Notes under the pieces: generated by a model
The model's database searches: none
What the model was told of the DNA's origin: nothing
The model's input: the letters and a program-made list of their open reading frames with translations, nothing else
Program-made: the position numbers and the translations under genes
Assembly (NCBI GenBank): GCA_964468125.1
Contig: CAYXVF010000039.1
Span: 1 to 50,758 of the forward strand
Source of the DNA: CAYXVF01 sp964468125
Lineage (GTDB): Bacteria > Myxococcota > XYA12-FULL-58-9 > CAYXVF01
DNA: 50,758 nt
Direction of reading: 5' to 3'
Part shown: piece by piece, positions 32,408 to 41,438 of the stretch
How positions within the stretch are numbered: position 1 is the stretch's first letter
Layout of the letters: every line of letters begins with the position of its first letter

Positions 32408-33511
32408 ATGAATCGCGACGCACTCGAAGCCCTCGGCCTCAATCCCGAACAGCTAGACCAGCTCGAACGCTATCGATTCGACGATGAGGTTTTTTTTCGC
32501 AACCAGAAGGCCCTCGCTGCCGGCGAATTCGGCCCAGAACGCAACCGGCTCACGAGCCCCGTGACGCCGCCACCCGACGACGTGATCCGCCCCTGGCCGA
32601 GGCCCTTGACGCACGAGAAGCTCGCCGAGGTTGGCCGGGACGCTCTTTCGCGCGGTGAGGTGGCCTCTCTGGTGCTAAACGGCGGCATGGCTACCCGCTT
32701 TGGAGGGGTCGTCAAAGGTGTGGTGGAAGTCCTACCCGGTCAGAGCTTTCTGAGTCTCAAGCTCGGGGACATCGAGCGGGCTCCGGGCCGGAGTCCGGTC
32801 TTTCTGATGAACTCGTTCGCGACGGACGAAGACACACGTGCGCACCTGGAGGAGAAGGGCCTCGCCGGCGACGACGTACACTGTGTCACCCAGGGGATCT
32901 CGATCCGCCTCACCCCTGAAGGGGCCCCATTCTTCGATCAGGAAGGCCGTCCGAGCTTCTACGCCCCAGGGCACGGGGACGTTTTCTCGACCCTCAGTGG
33001 TTCCGATGCCTTCCGGCGCTTCGTCGAAGGAGGCGGCAAATACGTCATGGTGAGCAACGTCGACAATCTCGCGGCCACGCTCGATCCGGTGGTGGTCGGT
33101 GCCCACTGCTCGCACGCATCGCCCGTCACCGTCGAGGTCGCCCCAAAGAATCCTGGCGACAAGGGCGGCGCGCCGGCCTGGGTGGACGGAAGAGTCCAGG
33201 TGATCGAGGGTTTTCGCTTCCCGCCAGACTTCGACCAGGACCAGATCCGGGTGTTTAACACAAACACGATGACGTTCGATGTGTCCGCCTTCACGAGCGA
33301 GCCCGCGCTGAGCTGGTTCCGGGCCGACAAGAAAGTCGGCGAGGCGCCCGTGGTACAGTTCGAGCGTCTCATGGGCGAAGCAACGGCGACGCTCGAGAGC
33401 CTCTACCTGGAAGTGCCCCGTGAGGGGCCGGAGGGACGCTTCATGCCGGTGAAGACCCCCTCAGACCTCGATGACCTCCGTGAAACGATTCGCCTGCGAC
33501 TCGGACTGTAG
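32408..33511 (+). CDS. UDPGP-family UTP-sugar-1-phosphate uridylyltransferase
   Basis: A nucleotidyltransferase of the UDPGP family (367 aa), which makes UDP-sugars such as UDP-glucose or UDP-GlcNAc from UTP and sugar phosphate. The N-terminal 50 residues are helical. The nucleotide loop is V-L-N-G-G-M-A-T-R-F-G (about 89-99), with K103 in G-V-V-K-G-V-V-E. Further motifs are V-S-N-V-D-N-L (about 217-223), which matches the family's N-x-D-N-L, and V-F-N-T-N-T-M (about 278-284). It is shorter than eukaryotic UGPases (about 500), ending soon after the catalytic domain. Which sugar is used cannot be told. The next gene, on the same strand, starts 74 bp later. Confidence 0.8.
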   Translation: MNRDALEALGLNPEQLDQLERYRFDDEVFFRNQKALAAGEFGPERNRLTSPVTPPPDDVIRPWPRPLTHEKLAEVGRDALSRGEVASLVLNGGMATRFGGVVKGVVEVLPGQSFLSLKLGDIERAPGRSPVFLMNSFATDEDTRAHLEEKGLAGDDVHCVTQGISIRLTPEGAPFFDQEGRPSFYAPGHGDVFSTLSGSDAFRRFVEGGGKYVMVSNVDNLAATLDPVVVGAHCSHASPVTVEVAPKNPGDKGGAPAWVDGRVQVIEGFRFPPDFDQDQIRVFNTNTMTFDVSAFTSEPALSWFRADKKVGEAPVVQFERLMGEATATLESLYLEVPREGPEGRFMPVKTPSDLDDLRETIRLRLGL

Positions 33512-33585
33512 TCGAGAGACCGTAGACCGCTGGCCTTCGGATTTGCTAGATGCGGACCGTTGTGAGGGAGCGCAGGAGGAATCAG

Positions 33586-34017
33586 ATGTACAGGCTCGTG
33601 ACCGTTGTTGCCATCGCGCTGGGATGCACCGCAGAGAGCACCCCCGCTGACGCCACAACCCGGCAATCGGCGGGAAAGAATTACCGCGTTGAAGTGAGCC
33701 TCGCTCCCGACTCACCGAAGGCCGGTGAAGGCACGGATGTCCTTATCACGATCACCCCCGAAGCCCCCTACGTCCTGAAAACCTCGACGCCCATGAAGAT
33801 CGTCCTCGAATGCACCGACGGCTGCGACCTCGAGAAGAAGAAGCTCACCGCGAAGGACATTCAAAACGGCGAGAGCACCGCGAAGGCGGTCGCCACCACG
33901 CTCAAGGCGCGAAGCGGCCGGCACCGTCTCGACGGGGATCTGTCGTTCTTCTTGTGCACCGACGAAATCTGCATGCGCCAGACCGATGATCTCACCGTCG
34001 CTTTCGAGGCGCTCTGA
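33586..34017 (+). CDS. DsbD-alpha-like exported protein
   Basis: A 143-residue exported protein. The signal (1-18) ends in A-L-G-C, so it may be a lipoprotein (cysteine at 15), although -3 is Ala. The mature part is an immunoglobulin-like beta sandwich with P-E-A-P-Y-V-L-K-T and a closing F-F-L-C-T-D-E-I-C-M-R segment. The pair Cys-x4-Cys near the end resembles the N-terminal reductant domain of DsbD, which exchanges thiols in the periplasm. AGGAGGA lies 5 nt before the ATG. Its last 26 bp overlap the 3' end of the sigma-54 activator gene on the other strand. A thiol role for T2SS substrates or for the Cys-bracketed GspC domains would be neat but is a guess. Confidence 0.65.
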   Translation: MYRLVTVVAIALGCTAESTPADATTRQSAGKNYRVEVSLAPDSPKAGEGTDVLITITPEAPYVLKTSTPMKIVLECTDGCDLEKKKLTAKDIQNGESTAKAVATTLKARSGRHRLDGDLSFFLCTDEICMRQTDDLTVAFEAL

Positions 34018-35650
34018 CCGAAACCGGCCCGTCGTCCATGGGATCGCGGACGATCGCATTCAGATCGATCTCGAATTGCTCCATCTTTCGCGACAACGTC
34101 GAACGTGAAATCCCCAAGGCGTCCGCGGCAGCGGAACGGTTGCCCCGGCTGCGCACGAGCTCTTCGATGATCGCGTTGCGCTCGACGTCCGCCAGGCGCC
34201 TCGAGCTCATCTGACTGCGAGCACTGACCAGATTCCCGAGCGAGTTCACTTTGAAGTGAATGTCATCGACATCGATGATGTCGCTCGCCCGCATCAGGAC
34301 CGCCCGCTGAATCACGTTGCGCAGCTCGCGCACATTTCCGGGCCAGGCATGGAGCTCGAGCTTGTGGACCGCCTCCTTCGTGAGGGTGACGCGCTCGCCT
34401 GCGGGCAGAGTCTGCCGGACGAAATGCCCGGCGAGGTCCGCCACATCCGCAATGCGCTCGCGGAGGGTCGGCAACTCGATCCCGAGCACTGCGAGGCGAT
34501 GGTAGAGATCGCCACGAAAACGGTCGGACGCGACTTCCGCCTCGAGATCGCGGTTGGTCGCGGCAACCACGCGCACGTCGACTTTCACCTCCTGATTGCT
34601 CCCCACCCGTTGAATCACTCCGGTTTCGAGTGCGCGGAGAAGCAGAGGCTGAAGATCCAGGGGCAGCTCGCCGATCTCGTCGAGAAAGAGGGTGCCTCCG
34701 TTCGCCGACTCGAAAGCACCAGCCTTGCGTCCGGTCGCACCGGTGAAGGCACCCTTGACATGACCAAAGAGCTCACTCTCGATCAGGCTCGGAGAGAGCG
34801 CGCCACAGTTCAACGCCACAAAGGGTCCCTGCGCCCGCGGACTCGCCCGGTGCAGCATCGACGCGGTAACCTCTTTGCCGGTCCCGGTCTCACCGGTCAC
34901 CAACACCGGCGCATCGTTGTCGGCGATCCGCCCCACCACGCGACGCACGCGTTCGGAAACCTCCGAACGCCCGACCCACGCGCGAAGCGCCTGCTTCTGA
35001 ATCAACGACTGTTGCTCGTCCCGTCGACTGACCCGCTCGATACGAAGCTCGCTGGTGCCGAGGCGCAAGGTCGACCCATCCCGCGCCTCCGCCAACCCGA
35101 TCTTGCCCTCGTCGAGAAAAACGCCGTTTCGTGAATCGAGATCCTGCACCATGACACGCCCGTCGCGCAGAGCGACGTGGGCGTGGCGTCCGGAGGCGTA
35201 CTCGTCGTCGAGGACCACATCGTTTCCCTCGGCGGTCCCGAGCGACACCCCCGACTCATCGATGAGCCATGCCTCTCCATCGGAGACGCGGATCAGACGG
35301 TAGGGCTGCGCTGCACGGGCCTGGGGCGCCAACGTGCGAGTGCCAGAGCCGGTCTCCTCACCGTGAAATCGAACGACCGCGCACACCGGTCCGAGCTCGA
35401 TCCGATCCCCGTCGGCCAGCCTGAGCTCCTCCATCACCGTCTCATCGCCGACCCGCGTCCCCTGCGCGGCGCGATTGGCGAGATAGAGGGCCGCCCCCTC
35501 TCGACGCAACAAACACTGGATGTTTGCGATCGACTCGTCGGGCACGCAGAGGTGGCACTCGGGATTCGAGCCGAGCAACATCAAGGGCCCCTCCATCTCG
35601 CGGAGGAGGACACGACGGTCACCGTTGAAGAGCTCGAGGCGGATCTCCAT
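33992..35650 (-). CDS. sigma-54-dependent activator with two FHA domains
   Basis: A bacterial enhancer-binding protein (552 aa) that opens sigma-54 promoters by ATP hydrolysis. Two FHA domains replace the usual receiver: FHA1 about 1-95 (degenerate, lacking the S-R-x-H set) and FHA2 about 117-207 (S-G-R-H-A-H and D-S-R-N-G-V-F intact). The AAA+ domain has Walker A GETGTGKE (253-260), the sigma-54 contact loop GAFTGA (300-305) and Walker B with L-F-L-D-E (321-325). A Fis-type helix-turn-helix closes it (about 505-535, R-S-A-A-A-D-A-L-G-I-S-R-S-T-L). It would respond to Ser/Thr phosphorylation. It lies 93 bp behind gspN on the same strand and is the obvious candidate regulator of the secretion operon. 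Confidence 0.92.
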   Translation of the reverse strand: MEIRLELFNGDRRVLLREMEGPLMLLGSNPECHLCVPDESIANIQCLLRREGAALYLANRAAQGTRVGDETVMEELRLADGDRIELGPVCAVVRFHGEETGSGTRTLAPQARAAQPYRLIRVSDGEAWLIDESGVSLGTAEGNDVVLDDEYASGRHAHVALRDGRVMVQDLDSRNGVFLDEGKIGLAEARDGSTLRLGTSELRIERVSRRDEQQSLIQKQALRAWVGRSEVSERVRRVVGRIADNDAPVLVTGETGTGKEVTASMLHRASPRAQGPFVALNCGALSPSLIESELFGHVKGAFTGATGRKAGAFESANGGTLFLDEIGELPLDLQPLLLRALETGVIQRVGSNQEVKVDVRVVAATNRDLEAEVASDRFRGDLYHRLAVLGIELPTLRERIADVADLAGHFVRQTLPAGERVTLTKEAVHKLELHAWPGNVRELRNVIQRAVLMRASDIIDVDDIHFKVNSLGNLVSARSQMSSRRLADVERNAIIEELVRSRGNRSAAADALGISRSTLSRKMEQFEIDLNAIVRDPMDDGPVSVRAPRKRR

Positions 35651-35743
35651 CCCAATCCCTATACACGACCGCGGCGATGGAGCGCTAACGCGCTAGCGAT
35701 TTAACCTCTCGGGCGCCGCGATTCGTTTAACCTGCCCCGCGCC
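35651..35743 (-). promoter_or_regulatory. short region between gspN and the activator gene, with direct repeats
   Basis: Two copies of TTTAACCT (35700-35707 and 35726-35733, AGGTTAAA on the coding strand) lie 26 bp apart. A 5-bp inverted repeat AGCGC/GCGCT (35681-35685, 35690-35694) with loop TAAC lies nearer the activator start. These could be an autoregulatory site or a weak terminator behind the gsp operon. No T run follows the hairpin. Confidence 0.35.
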
Positions 35744-36745
35744 TCAGCGATCGCTCGTACGAGGCTGGGGCGGGCGGGTGCGATTGCGACCACCTGGGCT
35801 ACTTCTGCTGCCCTCGCCGCACACGCCCCGCCCCGCACGAATGCCCGTTCCCCCCCGAGGCGTGCTGAGCAGGCCGCGGAGCGGCACGTTGAGGTAGCCG
35901 TCGCCGTCCTGTTTGAAGCGAGCGCCGGCGAGCTGTACTGCGGTCTCGAGCTTCGGGTACTGCTTCAGGAAGGCCTCGTCGGTGAACTTGAATTTCACGC
36001 AGGCGTTGAGGTTGCTGCTCGAGAAACGTGGATTGAGCGCCATGTCGCCGCTCAACTGCAAATCTACCTGGCCCCCTTCCTGCCGATAGTCTTCGATCAC
36101 GAGCTTGCCCTCTTTTGCCGCCAGGGTGAGGCTCACGTCGCCCAGGCCGATCGCTTCGGGAATCGTGAAGCCCGCCACCGGCCCCGGCCCCAGGCTGACC
36201 CCGTTGAAACGGATCTGCATGGCACCGCTCGACTCCGTCGGCTTCTTCGCGAGGGTGTAGTCGCCGTCGGTGGACAGCGTTCCGGTCATGGGAATCCCAA
36301 GGAAGCTCGGAAGCACCGGCGGCTTGATCAGATTCAGCTCGTCGATCTCCGCCTCAATGTAGAGGTCCTGGTCCCCCTGAATGAACGCGGCGCTCACAGA
36401 TCCATCGCCAATATCAGCACTCACCCGTGGTTTCAGGGTGAGGGTGACGAGAGAGAGGAGATCGAGAGAGGCTCCGAGGGATTCGAGGGGCACGCGGACG
36501 TCGTCGTCGTTTTCGCGCTTCACGCGGAGCTCGACGTCGTGGGCGCTCACGCCGAGTGGAAAGGACAGGGAAGCACTCCCGACACTAGCGGTCACCGCGC
36601 CGTTGCTGCGCCGCTGAATCTCGTAGCGAATGCGTTGGGCGACCGCGTCGCCGGGGAAGGTCAGATAGAGGCAAAACACCAAGCTCAGCAGCGCGAAGGC
36701 CGCGTAGCCCGCTCCCCGGAGTGTCTTCTTTCGGTTCAGCGCCAC
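35744..36745 (-). CDS. gspN: type II secretion protein GspN
   Basis: GspN is an inner-membrane protein with a large periplasmic part, found in some T2SS and not essential in all. It has 333 residues: TM at about 11-31, then beta-rich repeats of the T2SSN/AsmA-like kind (L-S-F-P-L-G-V-S-A-H-D-V-E-L, then L-S-T-D-G-D-Y-T and L-N-A-C-V-K-F-K-F). The end (about 300-333) is Arg/Gly/Ser/Pro-rich and contains C-G-E-G-S-R. The start is GTG directly behind the gspM stop. It is the last gene of the operon. Confidence 0.85.
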   Translation of the reverse strand: MALNRKKTLRGAGYAAFALLSLVFCLYLTFPGDAVAQRIRYEIQRRSNGAVTASVGSASLSFPLGVSAHDVELRVKRENDDDVRVPLESLGASLDLLSLVTLTLKPRVSADIGDGSVSAAFIQGDQDLYIEAEIDELNLIKPPVLPSFLGIPMTGTLSTDGDYTLAKKPTESSGAMQIRFNGVSLGPGPVAGFTIPEAIGLGDVSLTLAAKEGKLVIEDYRQEGGQVDLQLSGDMALNPRFSSSNLNACVKFKFTDEAFLKQYPKLETAVQLAGARFKQDGDGYLNVPLRGLLSTPRGGTGIRAGRGVCGEGSRSSPGGRNRTRPPQPRTSDR

Positions 36746-37306
36746 TCAGGACTTCTCGATTTTGTAGGTTGCGACCGTCATCTCGATGTTGAGCGTGTCT
36801 TTGCGATAGGGCTTGTCGATTTGCAAGCGTCGCACGATCACGAGCCCAGGGGTCTTCTCGATCTCCGTGAGAAAACGCTCGAGACGATTGATCGTGAGGT
36901 CACTCGCTCGCAGGTCCACCCGCGACTCCACGACGCCTTCGTCGTTTGGCTCTCCTTCTTCCGGTCGGATCTGTCCGATCTCGAAACCCGCGGTCTGCGC
37001 GGCTTTTTCGATCACCGTTACCAAACGTACGTTGCTCCGTTCGAGCTCCGCGAGGCGCTGCGTGCGCTCAGCCTCGCGCGCCTTATACTCGCTCTCGAGC
37101 TGAACCACCTCGGCGAGCTGGCTGCTCTTCGAGGAGATCCGTCGCTGCACGGAGCTGATCGAGCTCGAAAGGAACGAGCCGATCAGGAGCAGGACCAACA
37201 GGACAGCGGCGGCGCCACCACCGGACACGATCGCCTGCTCTCGCGCGTTCAAGCGCTCGAAGCGGCTACGAAGGGGATCGGTCAGTCTGTCCACCCAGCG
37301 CTGCAT
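36746..37306 (-). CDS. gspM: type II secretion protein GspM
   Basis: GspM is the inner-membrane partner of GspL in the assembly platform. It has 186 residues: a short cytoplasmic part, TM about 28-49, a coiled coil (about 50-95) and a ferredoxin-like C-terminal domain (about 110-183). I chose the second of two adjacent ATGs (37306) because AAGGAG lies 5 nt before it; the first (37309) overlaps the gspL stop. Recognised mainly by position and architecture, as usual for this poorly conserved family. Confidence 0.8.
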   Translation of the reverse strand: MQRWVDRLTDPLRSRFERLNAREQAIVSGGGAAAVLLVLLLIGSFLSSSISSVQRRISSKSSQLAEVVQLESEYKAREAERTQRLAELERSNVRLVTVIEKAAQTAGFEIGQIRPEEGEPNDEGVVESRVDLRASDLTINRLERFLTEIEKTPGLVIVRRLQIDKPYRKDTLNIEMTVATYKIEKS

Positions 37307-37308
37307 CA

Positions 37309-38928
37309 TCACTCCTTCGCCGCCACCGCCTGGCCCGGTCGAACGCCGGGCGGGCACTGCAACTCGATCTCGAGATTGAACTCCACGCGGCCGGAATCCC
37401 GGGTACGTTTCTGACGGGAGACCTCCGCTTCCGTGATGCACGGCCGGCCTTCGAGAGTCGCGACGATTTCTTCGATCCGCTCAAAGGTGGCCGTCTCTCC
37501 TTTGCCTACGATCGTATCCGGCTCGTCCACCCTTCCATTGACCTCGATCTTCAGGTCCTCGAAGGTCACATCCCGTTCGTCCATCAGCGTCCCAGACATC
37601 GCGTCGAGGAGGTCTGCGGCGGAGTAGGTAGGGATCACGACTCCGCCGGCGGTGTTGCCGGGTTCCTGGAGAATCGCGATCACCTGCGCCGGAGTACAGA
37701 TTTCTCGGCCGATGATCTTCTTCGACGCGTCACAAAACCCCTGGTCGATTCGGTCTTCCTCAGCGCTCAAGATCGAAAGGCGGATGAACGATCCCACCAG
37801 TGCGATCAGAATGACCGCCGCGAGTCCGACGGCGATCCTGACGATCTCCCCGCGGTAGGCGGCGAAATCTCCGCTGTAGGCGAGCTCTCCACGCCGGAAG
37901 TTCATCGCCACCTGCGTTCCGCGCCGCAGCTGGGCGAGCGCCAAGGCGAGCGCGTTCGCGTATTCCGGCGCCACCGCCACCGGCTCGCCGACGTCCTTCT
38001 CGTCGACTTCGCCGCAAATCGACTGAGCGACAGCTCCCAAGTCCATGAGCTCCACGTCGATACCGAGCCGAACGCTCAGGAACTCGGCCAAGCCCGCAAG
38101 GCGGGACAAGCCACCGGTGAGGAAGATCTTGGTCGGAACGTCCTCCTGCGACAGCGAACGAAAGGTCATGGCGAGCGCGCGCAGGAGCGGCTTCAGACCG
38201 AGCTCCACCTGCGAGGAGAGCTCCACCACGTCCTCGGAGACGACCGAGGTGTCGAGCACGAGCCGCGCCTCGTTTTCCTTGGCAACCCGCGCGTCGTCTT
38301 CGCTCACCTTGTAGTGGGCGGCGAGGCGACGGTCGATCGCGATCCCGCCGGTGCGCAGGGTCCGGGCGAAACGCAGGCCGTCGCGCATCACGGCGAGATG
38401 GCTCTGCTGGCTGCCGAGGGAGAGGACCGCAACCGGATCGACGTTGTTCGCCGGTACGAGCTCGGCCAAGGCCGCAGCTGGAAGGGCGACACTACGTGGC
38501 TCGAGCTGGGACTCTTCCATGGCGCCGAGGGACTCGACGAGGTCCTCGCGTGGAGTGATGGCCGCGAGCATGCGGACCCCGTCAGCGGCGCGATGGGTGA
38601 CGAACCAAGTCGTCGCGACTTCCTCGAGGTCATAGGGGATCTGGCTCTCGAGCTCGAAGTCGAGCGCCGCCTCCACCTTTTTCATGTCGCTGAATGGAAA
38701 GCGCAGCTCCCGCGTGCTGACCGTCTCCGGTTCGATTCCGACGACGAGGGTCTCAGGAGCGCGACCGAGCTCGGCACGAATCAGCGCCCAACGGGCCGCG
38801 GCCTCCGCGTCCGGGTCGAGATCCACAGAATGGGTCGCGGTAACCCGGGAGCGACGCAGGGAAGCTTCAATTTCGACGATCCGTGCCCGCGTGCGAGAAA
38901 CGTCTATGGCTACGAGATTCTGGGCCAT
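37309..38928 (-). CDS. gspL: type II secretion protein GspL (PilM-like plus periplasmic domain)
   Basis: GspL anchors the ATPase GspE to the membrane. The 539 residues hold an actin-like cytoplasmic domain (about 1-345, with V-A-I-D-V-S-R-T-R at the start and I-F-L-T-G-G-L-S-R-L), a TM near 376-396, and a periplasmic domain with two cysteines (F-C-D-A-S and E-I-C-T-P). The cytoplasmic part resembles PilM of type IV pili more than classical GspL. The start at 38928 lies one base behind the gspK stop. It is fused as one protein, where type IV pili use separate PilM and PilN. Confidence 0.88.
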   Translation of the reverse strand: MAQNLVAIDVSRTRARIVEIEASLRRSRVTATHSVDLDPDAEAAARWALIRAELGRAPETLVVGIEPETVSTRELRFPFSDMKKVEAALDFELESQIPYDLEEVATTWFVTHRAADGVRMLAAITPREDLVESLGAMEESQLEPRSVALPAAALAELVPANNVDPVAVLSLGSQQSHLAVMRDGLRFARTLRTGGIAIDRRLAAHYKVSEDDARVAKENEARLVLDTSVVSEDVVELSSQVELGLKPLLRALAMTFRSLSQEDVPTKIFLTGGLSRLAGLAEFLSVRLGIDVELMDLGAVAQSICGEVDEKDVGEPVAVAPEYANALALALAQLRRGTQVAMNFRRGELAYSGDFAAYRGEIVRIAVGLAAVILIALVGSFIRLSILSAEEDRIDQGFCDASKKIIGREICTPAQVIAILQEPGNTAGGVVIPTYSAADLLDAMSGTLMDERDVTFEDLKIEVNGRVDEPDTIVGKGETATFERIEEIVATLEGRPCITEAEVSRQKRTRDSGRVEFNLEIELQCPPGVRPGQAVAAKE

Positions 38929-38929
38929 C

Positions 38930-40099
38930 CTATTCCACCCGGTAATAGTAGAACTTGCCTTCGTACGCCTGAAACACTGCGGTGATCGTGCGCTGCACGT
39001 TTCCGACCCGGCCCGTCGCATTGATCGTGAACCAGGTGGTCTGAGGCTTGTCCGTGAACATGTCTTTCAATCGGTTCCCGTCGATGAAGGCCCCGAGACC
39101 GGAGCTCTCCACCAGGGCGGTGAGCGTCTGAACATTGAGCGTCCCCATGCCCATGGTTCCAGCCCGCATCTCCGCGAGCGTGTAGAACAGCTGCACGAAG
39201 CCGGGGTTCGCTTGTTCGAGGGTGACGCCGTCGCGCAGGGCGCCGGCAAGGGCTAGGGCAATCTGCGACGGCGAGGCCGAGTTCAGGTCGATCTGCTCCG
39301 TGCTCGCGTAGATTGTCACCTGGTCGCGCAGGATGTCGTAGAGCTCGTCGTCGATTCCATGAACCATCTGCAACTCGGCAATAGAAACGAAAGGGGCGTT
39401 CTTCGCTTCGTAGGCGTCGGGCAGGCGGGTGTAGAAGCGGTCCTCGTCGCTCACCTCATTGAAGCGTTGGTTGCGGTCGCGGTCGACCCAGTCGGCGATC
39501 GCCGCGACGAGCTCCTGCGGGTTCTCCGCGTGCGTGCCGTTGCGATCGTCCTCGATGAAGTGATTCTCGAAACGCGGGTCGAGCAGAAGGCGCGTTAGCA
39601 TGTTGATCGTGTTTTCACCCCCGGCGGGCGTATTCGCGAGCACGTTCAGCGGGATCTTCGAGTGCTCACTCACGGAGCTCGCTTCGCACTCGCCGATGAA
39701 GACGCTCGCCGTCTCTCCCCCCTCGGCCTCGTTCGCCTCTTCATCTGCGAACGAGTCGGCGAGGTTCTCGTCCGCCTCACGCACGATACCGGAGAGCAGT
39801 CCGCAGTCGACGGGTACCGCGTCCAGCATCTGCGTGATGGGGATCTGACCGACGCCCAGCGACTCGAGAGCGGGCGCCAGAGTCGATTGGAGCGTGCGGC
39901 TCTCCTTCAAGAGCATGGCGCGCATGCGCAGGGCGGTCAGAGCGTTGTACTCGGCCTGCAGCTCGTCCCGGGCGTTATAAGCGAGCTGTAGGTCGACACT
40001 CGACGAGTATTGAAACTCCGCGACCACACTCGTCACCAACGCCAGAGTCAGCAGCACCACCAACAAGGCCAGGCCTCGTTCTCGAACGCGCTTCTTCAT
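38930..40099 (-). CDS. gspK: minor pseudopilin GspK
   Basis: GspK caps the pseudopilus tip with GspI and GspJ. It has 389 residues, longer than the usual 320 or so. The prepilin leader is M-K-K-R-V-R-E-R-G, cut after Gly9, followed by L-A-L-L-V-V. Glu at +5 is absent, as is normal for GspK. An inserted acidic stretch (about 118-130, A-D-E-E-A-N-E-A-E-G-G-E) and two cysteines (V-D-C-G-L and G-E-C-E-A) lie in the globular part. I start at the ATG that overlaps the gspJ stop (ATGA, 40099), with GAGG 8 nt upstream; a GTG at 40108 is less likely. Confidence 0.88.
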   Translation of the reverse strand: MKKRVRERGLALLVVLLTLALVTSVVAEFQYSSSVDLQLAYNARDELQAEYNALTALRMRAMLLKESRTLQSTLAPALESLGVGQIPITQMLDAVPVDCGLLSGIVREADENLADSFADEEANEAEGGETASVFIGECEASSVSEHSKIPLNVLANTPAGGENTINMLTRLLLDPRFENHFIEDDRNGTHAENPQELVAAIADWVDRDRNQRFNEVSDEDRFYTRLPDAYEAKNAPFVSIAELQMVHGIDDELYDILRDQVTIYASTEQIDLNSASPSQIALALAGALRDGVTLEQANPGFVQLFYTLAEMRAGTMGMGTLNVQTLTALVESSGLGAFIDGNRLKDMFTDKPQTTWFTINATGRVGNVQRTITAVFQAYEGKFYYYRVE

Positions 40100-40794
40100 T
40101 CGGGGCACCTCGCGAAGGTCGTGCCCGGAAGGGTGATCTCTTGAGTCAGAGCGATCCGAGCCTTGGTGGTAAAGCTCTCCTCTTTACCCGCCGGATTGGT
40201 GACGTTCAGCGTCATCTTGACGAAGAGCGGGAGTCGATTGCGGTAGTCGAGGTTTTTGCTGTCCCACTCGTCGACCCAGCGGTCGTTGCGCTCGTCATAG
40301 AACTCGAGTTCGAGGCTGTCGACGTTGCGGGCGAGAACCTGCTCGACTCCGCCTTCATCCGGCTCATCGTCGATCCGCGGGGAGTAGCGACGGATCAACG
40401 CCTTCACTTTGTTGTCGGCGGGGTCGCGGTCGACGTAGTAGCTCAATTCGTTCTGATCGGACTCGTTGGCGTCGGCGCGGGTCTTGTAGTGACCAAAGCT
40501 CGTGAAATCCAAGCGATGCGATCTCCCCCGACGATCCCCGACGAAGAGCGTGTCTGTTCGCGGGTCTTCGCAGTCGCGGTAGGGGGTGATGAAGGCCATG
40601 GAGATCTCACGCGACATGCGCAGCATCGCCTGACGGACCATGTGGTAGTGGTTCGTGATGCTCGCCGCCTGCTCCCGGGCCGCTAGCGTTCGGTTGAACA
40701 CCCCGTAGGTCAGCGTCCCGATCAGCGCGAGGATCGACAGCGCGATCATGACCTCGGCCAAGGTAAAGCCGCTCTGTGCTCGGGAAACTCTCAT
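40096..40794 (-). CDS. gspJ: minor pseudopilin GspJ
   Basis: A 232-residue pseudopilin. The leader M-R-V-S-R-A-Q-S-G is cut after Gly9 before F-T-L-A-E-V, with the required Glu at +5. The globular domain has the GspJ pattern R-M-S-R-E-I-S and L-E-L-E-F-Y-D. A four-base overlap (ATGA) joins it to gspI, and another joins it to gspK. Confidence 0.9.
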   Translation of the reverse strand: MRVSRAQSGFTLAEVMIALSILALIGTLTYGVFNRTLAAREQAASITNHYHMVRQAMLRMSREISMAFITPYRDCEDPRTDTLFVGDRRGRSHRLDFTSFGHYKTRADANESDQNELSYYVDRDPADNKVKALIRRYSPRIDDEPDEGGVEQVLARNVDSLELEFYDERNDRWVDEWDSKNLDYRNRLPLFVKMTLNVTNPAGKEESFTTKARIALTQEITLPGTTFARCPE

Positions 40795-41438
40795 TGGGTC
40801 TGGGGTTGGTTTGGGTCTTGTTGTTGCTGCCGTTGTTGCTCGCCTTCTTGTTCTTGCTGCTGTTGCTCCTGCGTTGGGTCGGGCACGCCTCCGGGGGTAT
40901 TGCCCGCAAAAGCAAAGCCCTCCCGGGTCAGCAGAGTTCGCACGGAGAAGCCGTTCTTATACTTCGGCCCTTCAGGCCACTGAATGGTGAGCTCGCACAT
41001 GCGCACAGAGTTGGCGATGTTCTGGGTCAAAGGCTCTACCAGGCCGCCGAGGGAGCCGACGATCCCGTCTACCCCCTCACCTCCGACTGCACCATCGTCG
41101 CCCTGGCCGAACCCCCCTGCGAGGTCCGAGAGCATGCCGAGGTCGAGATCGATCTCGGCGAGGCGATACTCCCAGGTGATCTCCGGATAGCCTTCATCCT
41201 CGAAGTTTCCCTTCTCGGTCTGCTCGCCCTGGGAGAAGCCTTCGTCGTAGACCTGCTGCTCGATGTCGATCATTTTGCTGCGCGCGAGCAGCGTCGCGAT
41301 CGTCATGTCGCGGGCCTTGCCTGCTTTTGCGAGGCTCGACGCTTGCGTCTGCATCAGCACTGCGAGGCTCACCGCGAGGATCAACAGGGCGATCATCACC
41401 TCGAGAAGGGTGAAGCCACTCTCCGGACGCCGAATCAT
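40791..41438 (-). CDS. gspI: minor pseudopilin GspI with glutamine-rich tail
   Basis: GspI nucleates the pseudopilus tip complex. The leader M-I-R-R-P-E-S-G is cut after Gly8 before F-T-L-L-E-V. At 215 residues it is far longer than usual (about 125). The core is followed by a Gly/Asp-rich insertion (about 108-130) and a C-terminal tail of about 30 residues made mostly of Gln with Glu, Pro and Arg, encoded by imperfect triplet repeats. ATGA overlap with gspH upstream. Confidence 0.87.
   Translation of the reverse strand: MIRRPESGFTLLEVMIALLILAVSLAVLMQTQASSLAKAGKARDMTIATLLARSKMIDIEQQVYDEGFSQGEQTEKGNFEDEGYPEITWEYRLAEIDLDLGMLSDLAGGFGQGDDGAVGGEGVDGIVGSLGGLVEPLTQNIANSVRMCELTIQWPEGPKYKNGFSVRTLLTREGFAFAGNTPGGVPDPTQEQQQQEQEGEQQRQQQQDPNQPQTQ

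Noticed and set aside
33530..33547. Sigma-54-like CTGGCC...TTTGCT before the DsbD-alpha-like gene
   Set aside because: GG and GC are 11 bp apart instead of 10 and most of the -24 context does not match; sigma-54 is strict about this spacing.
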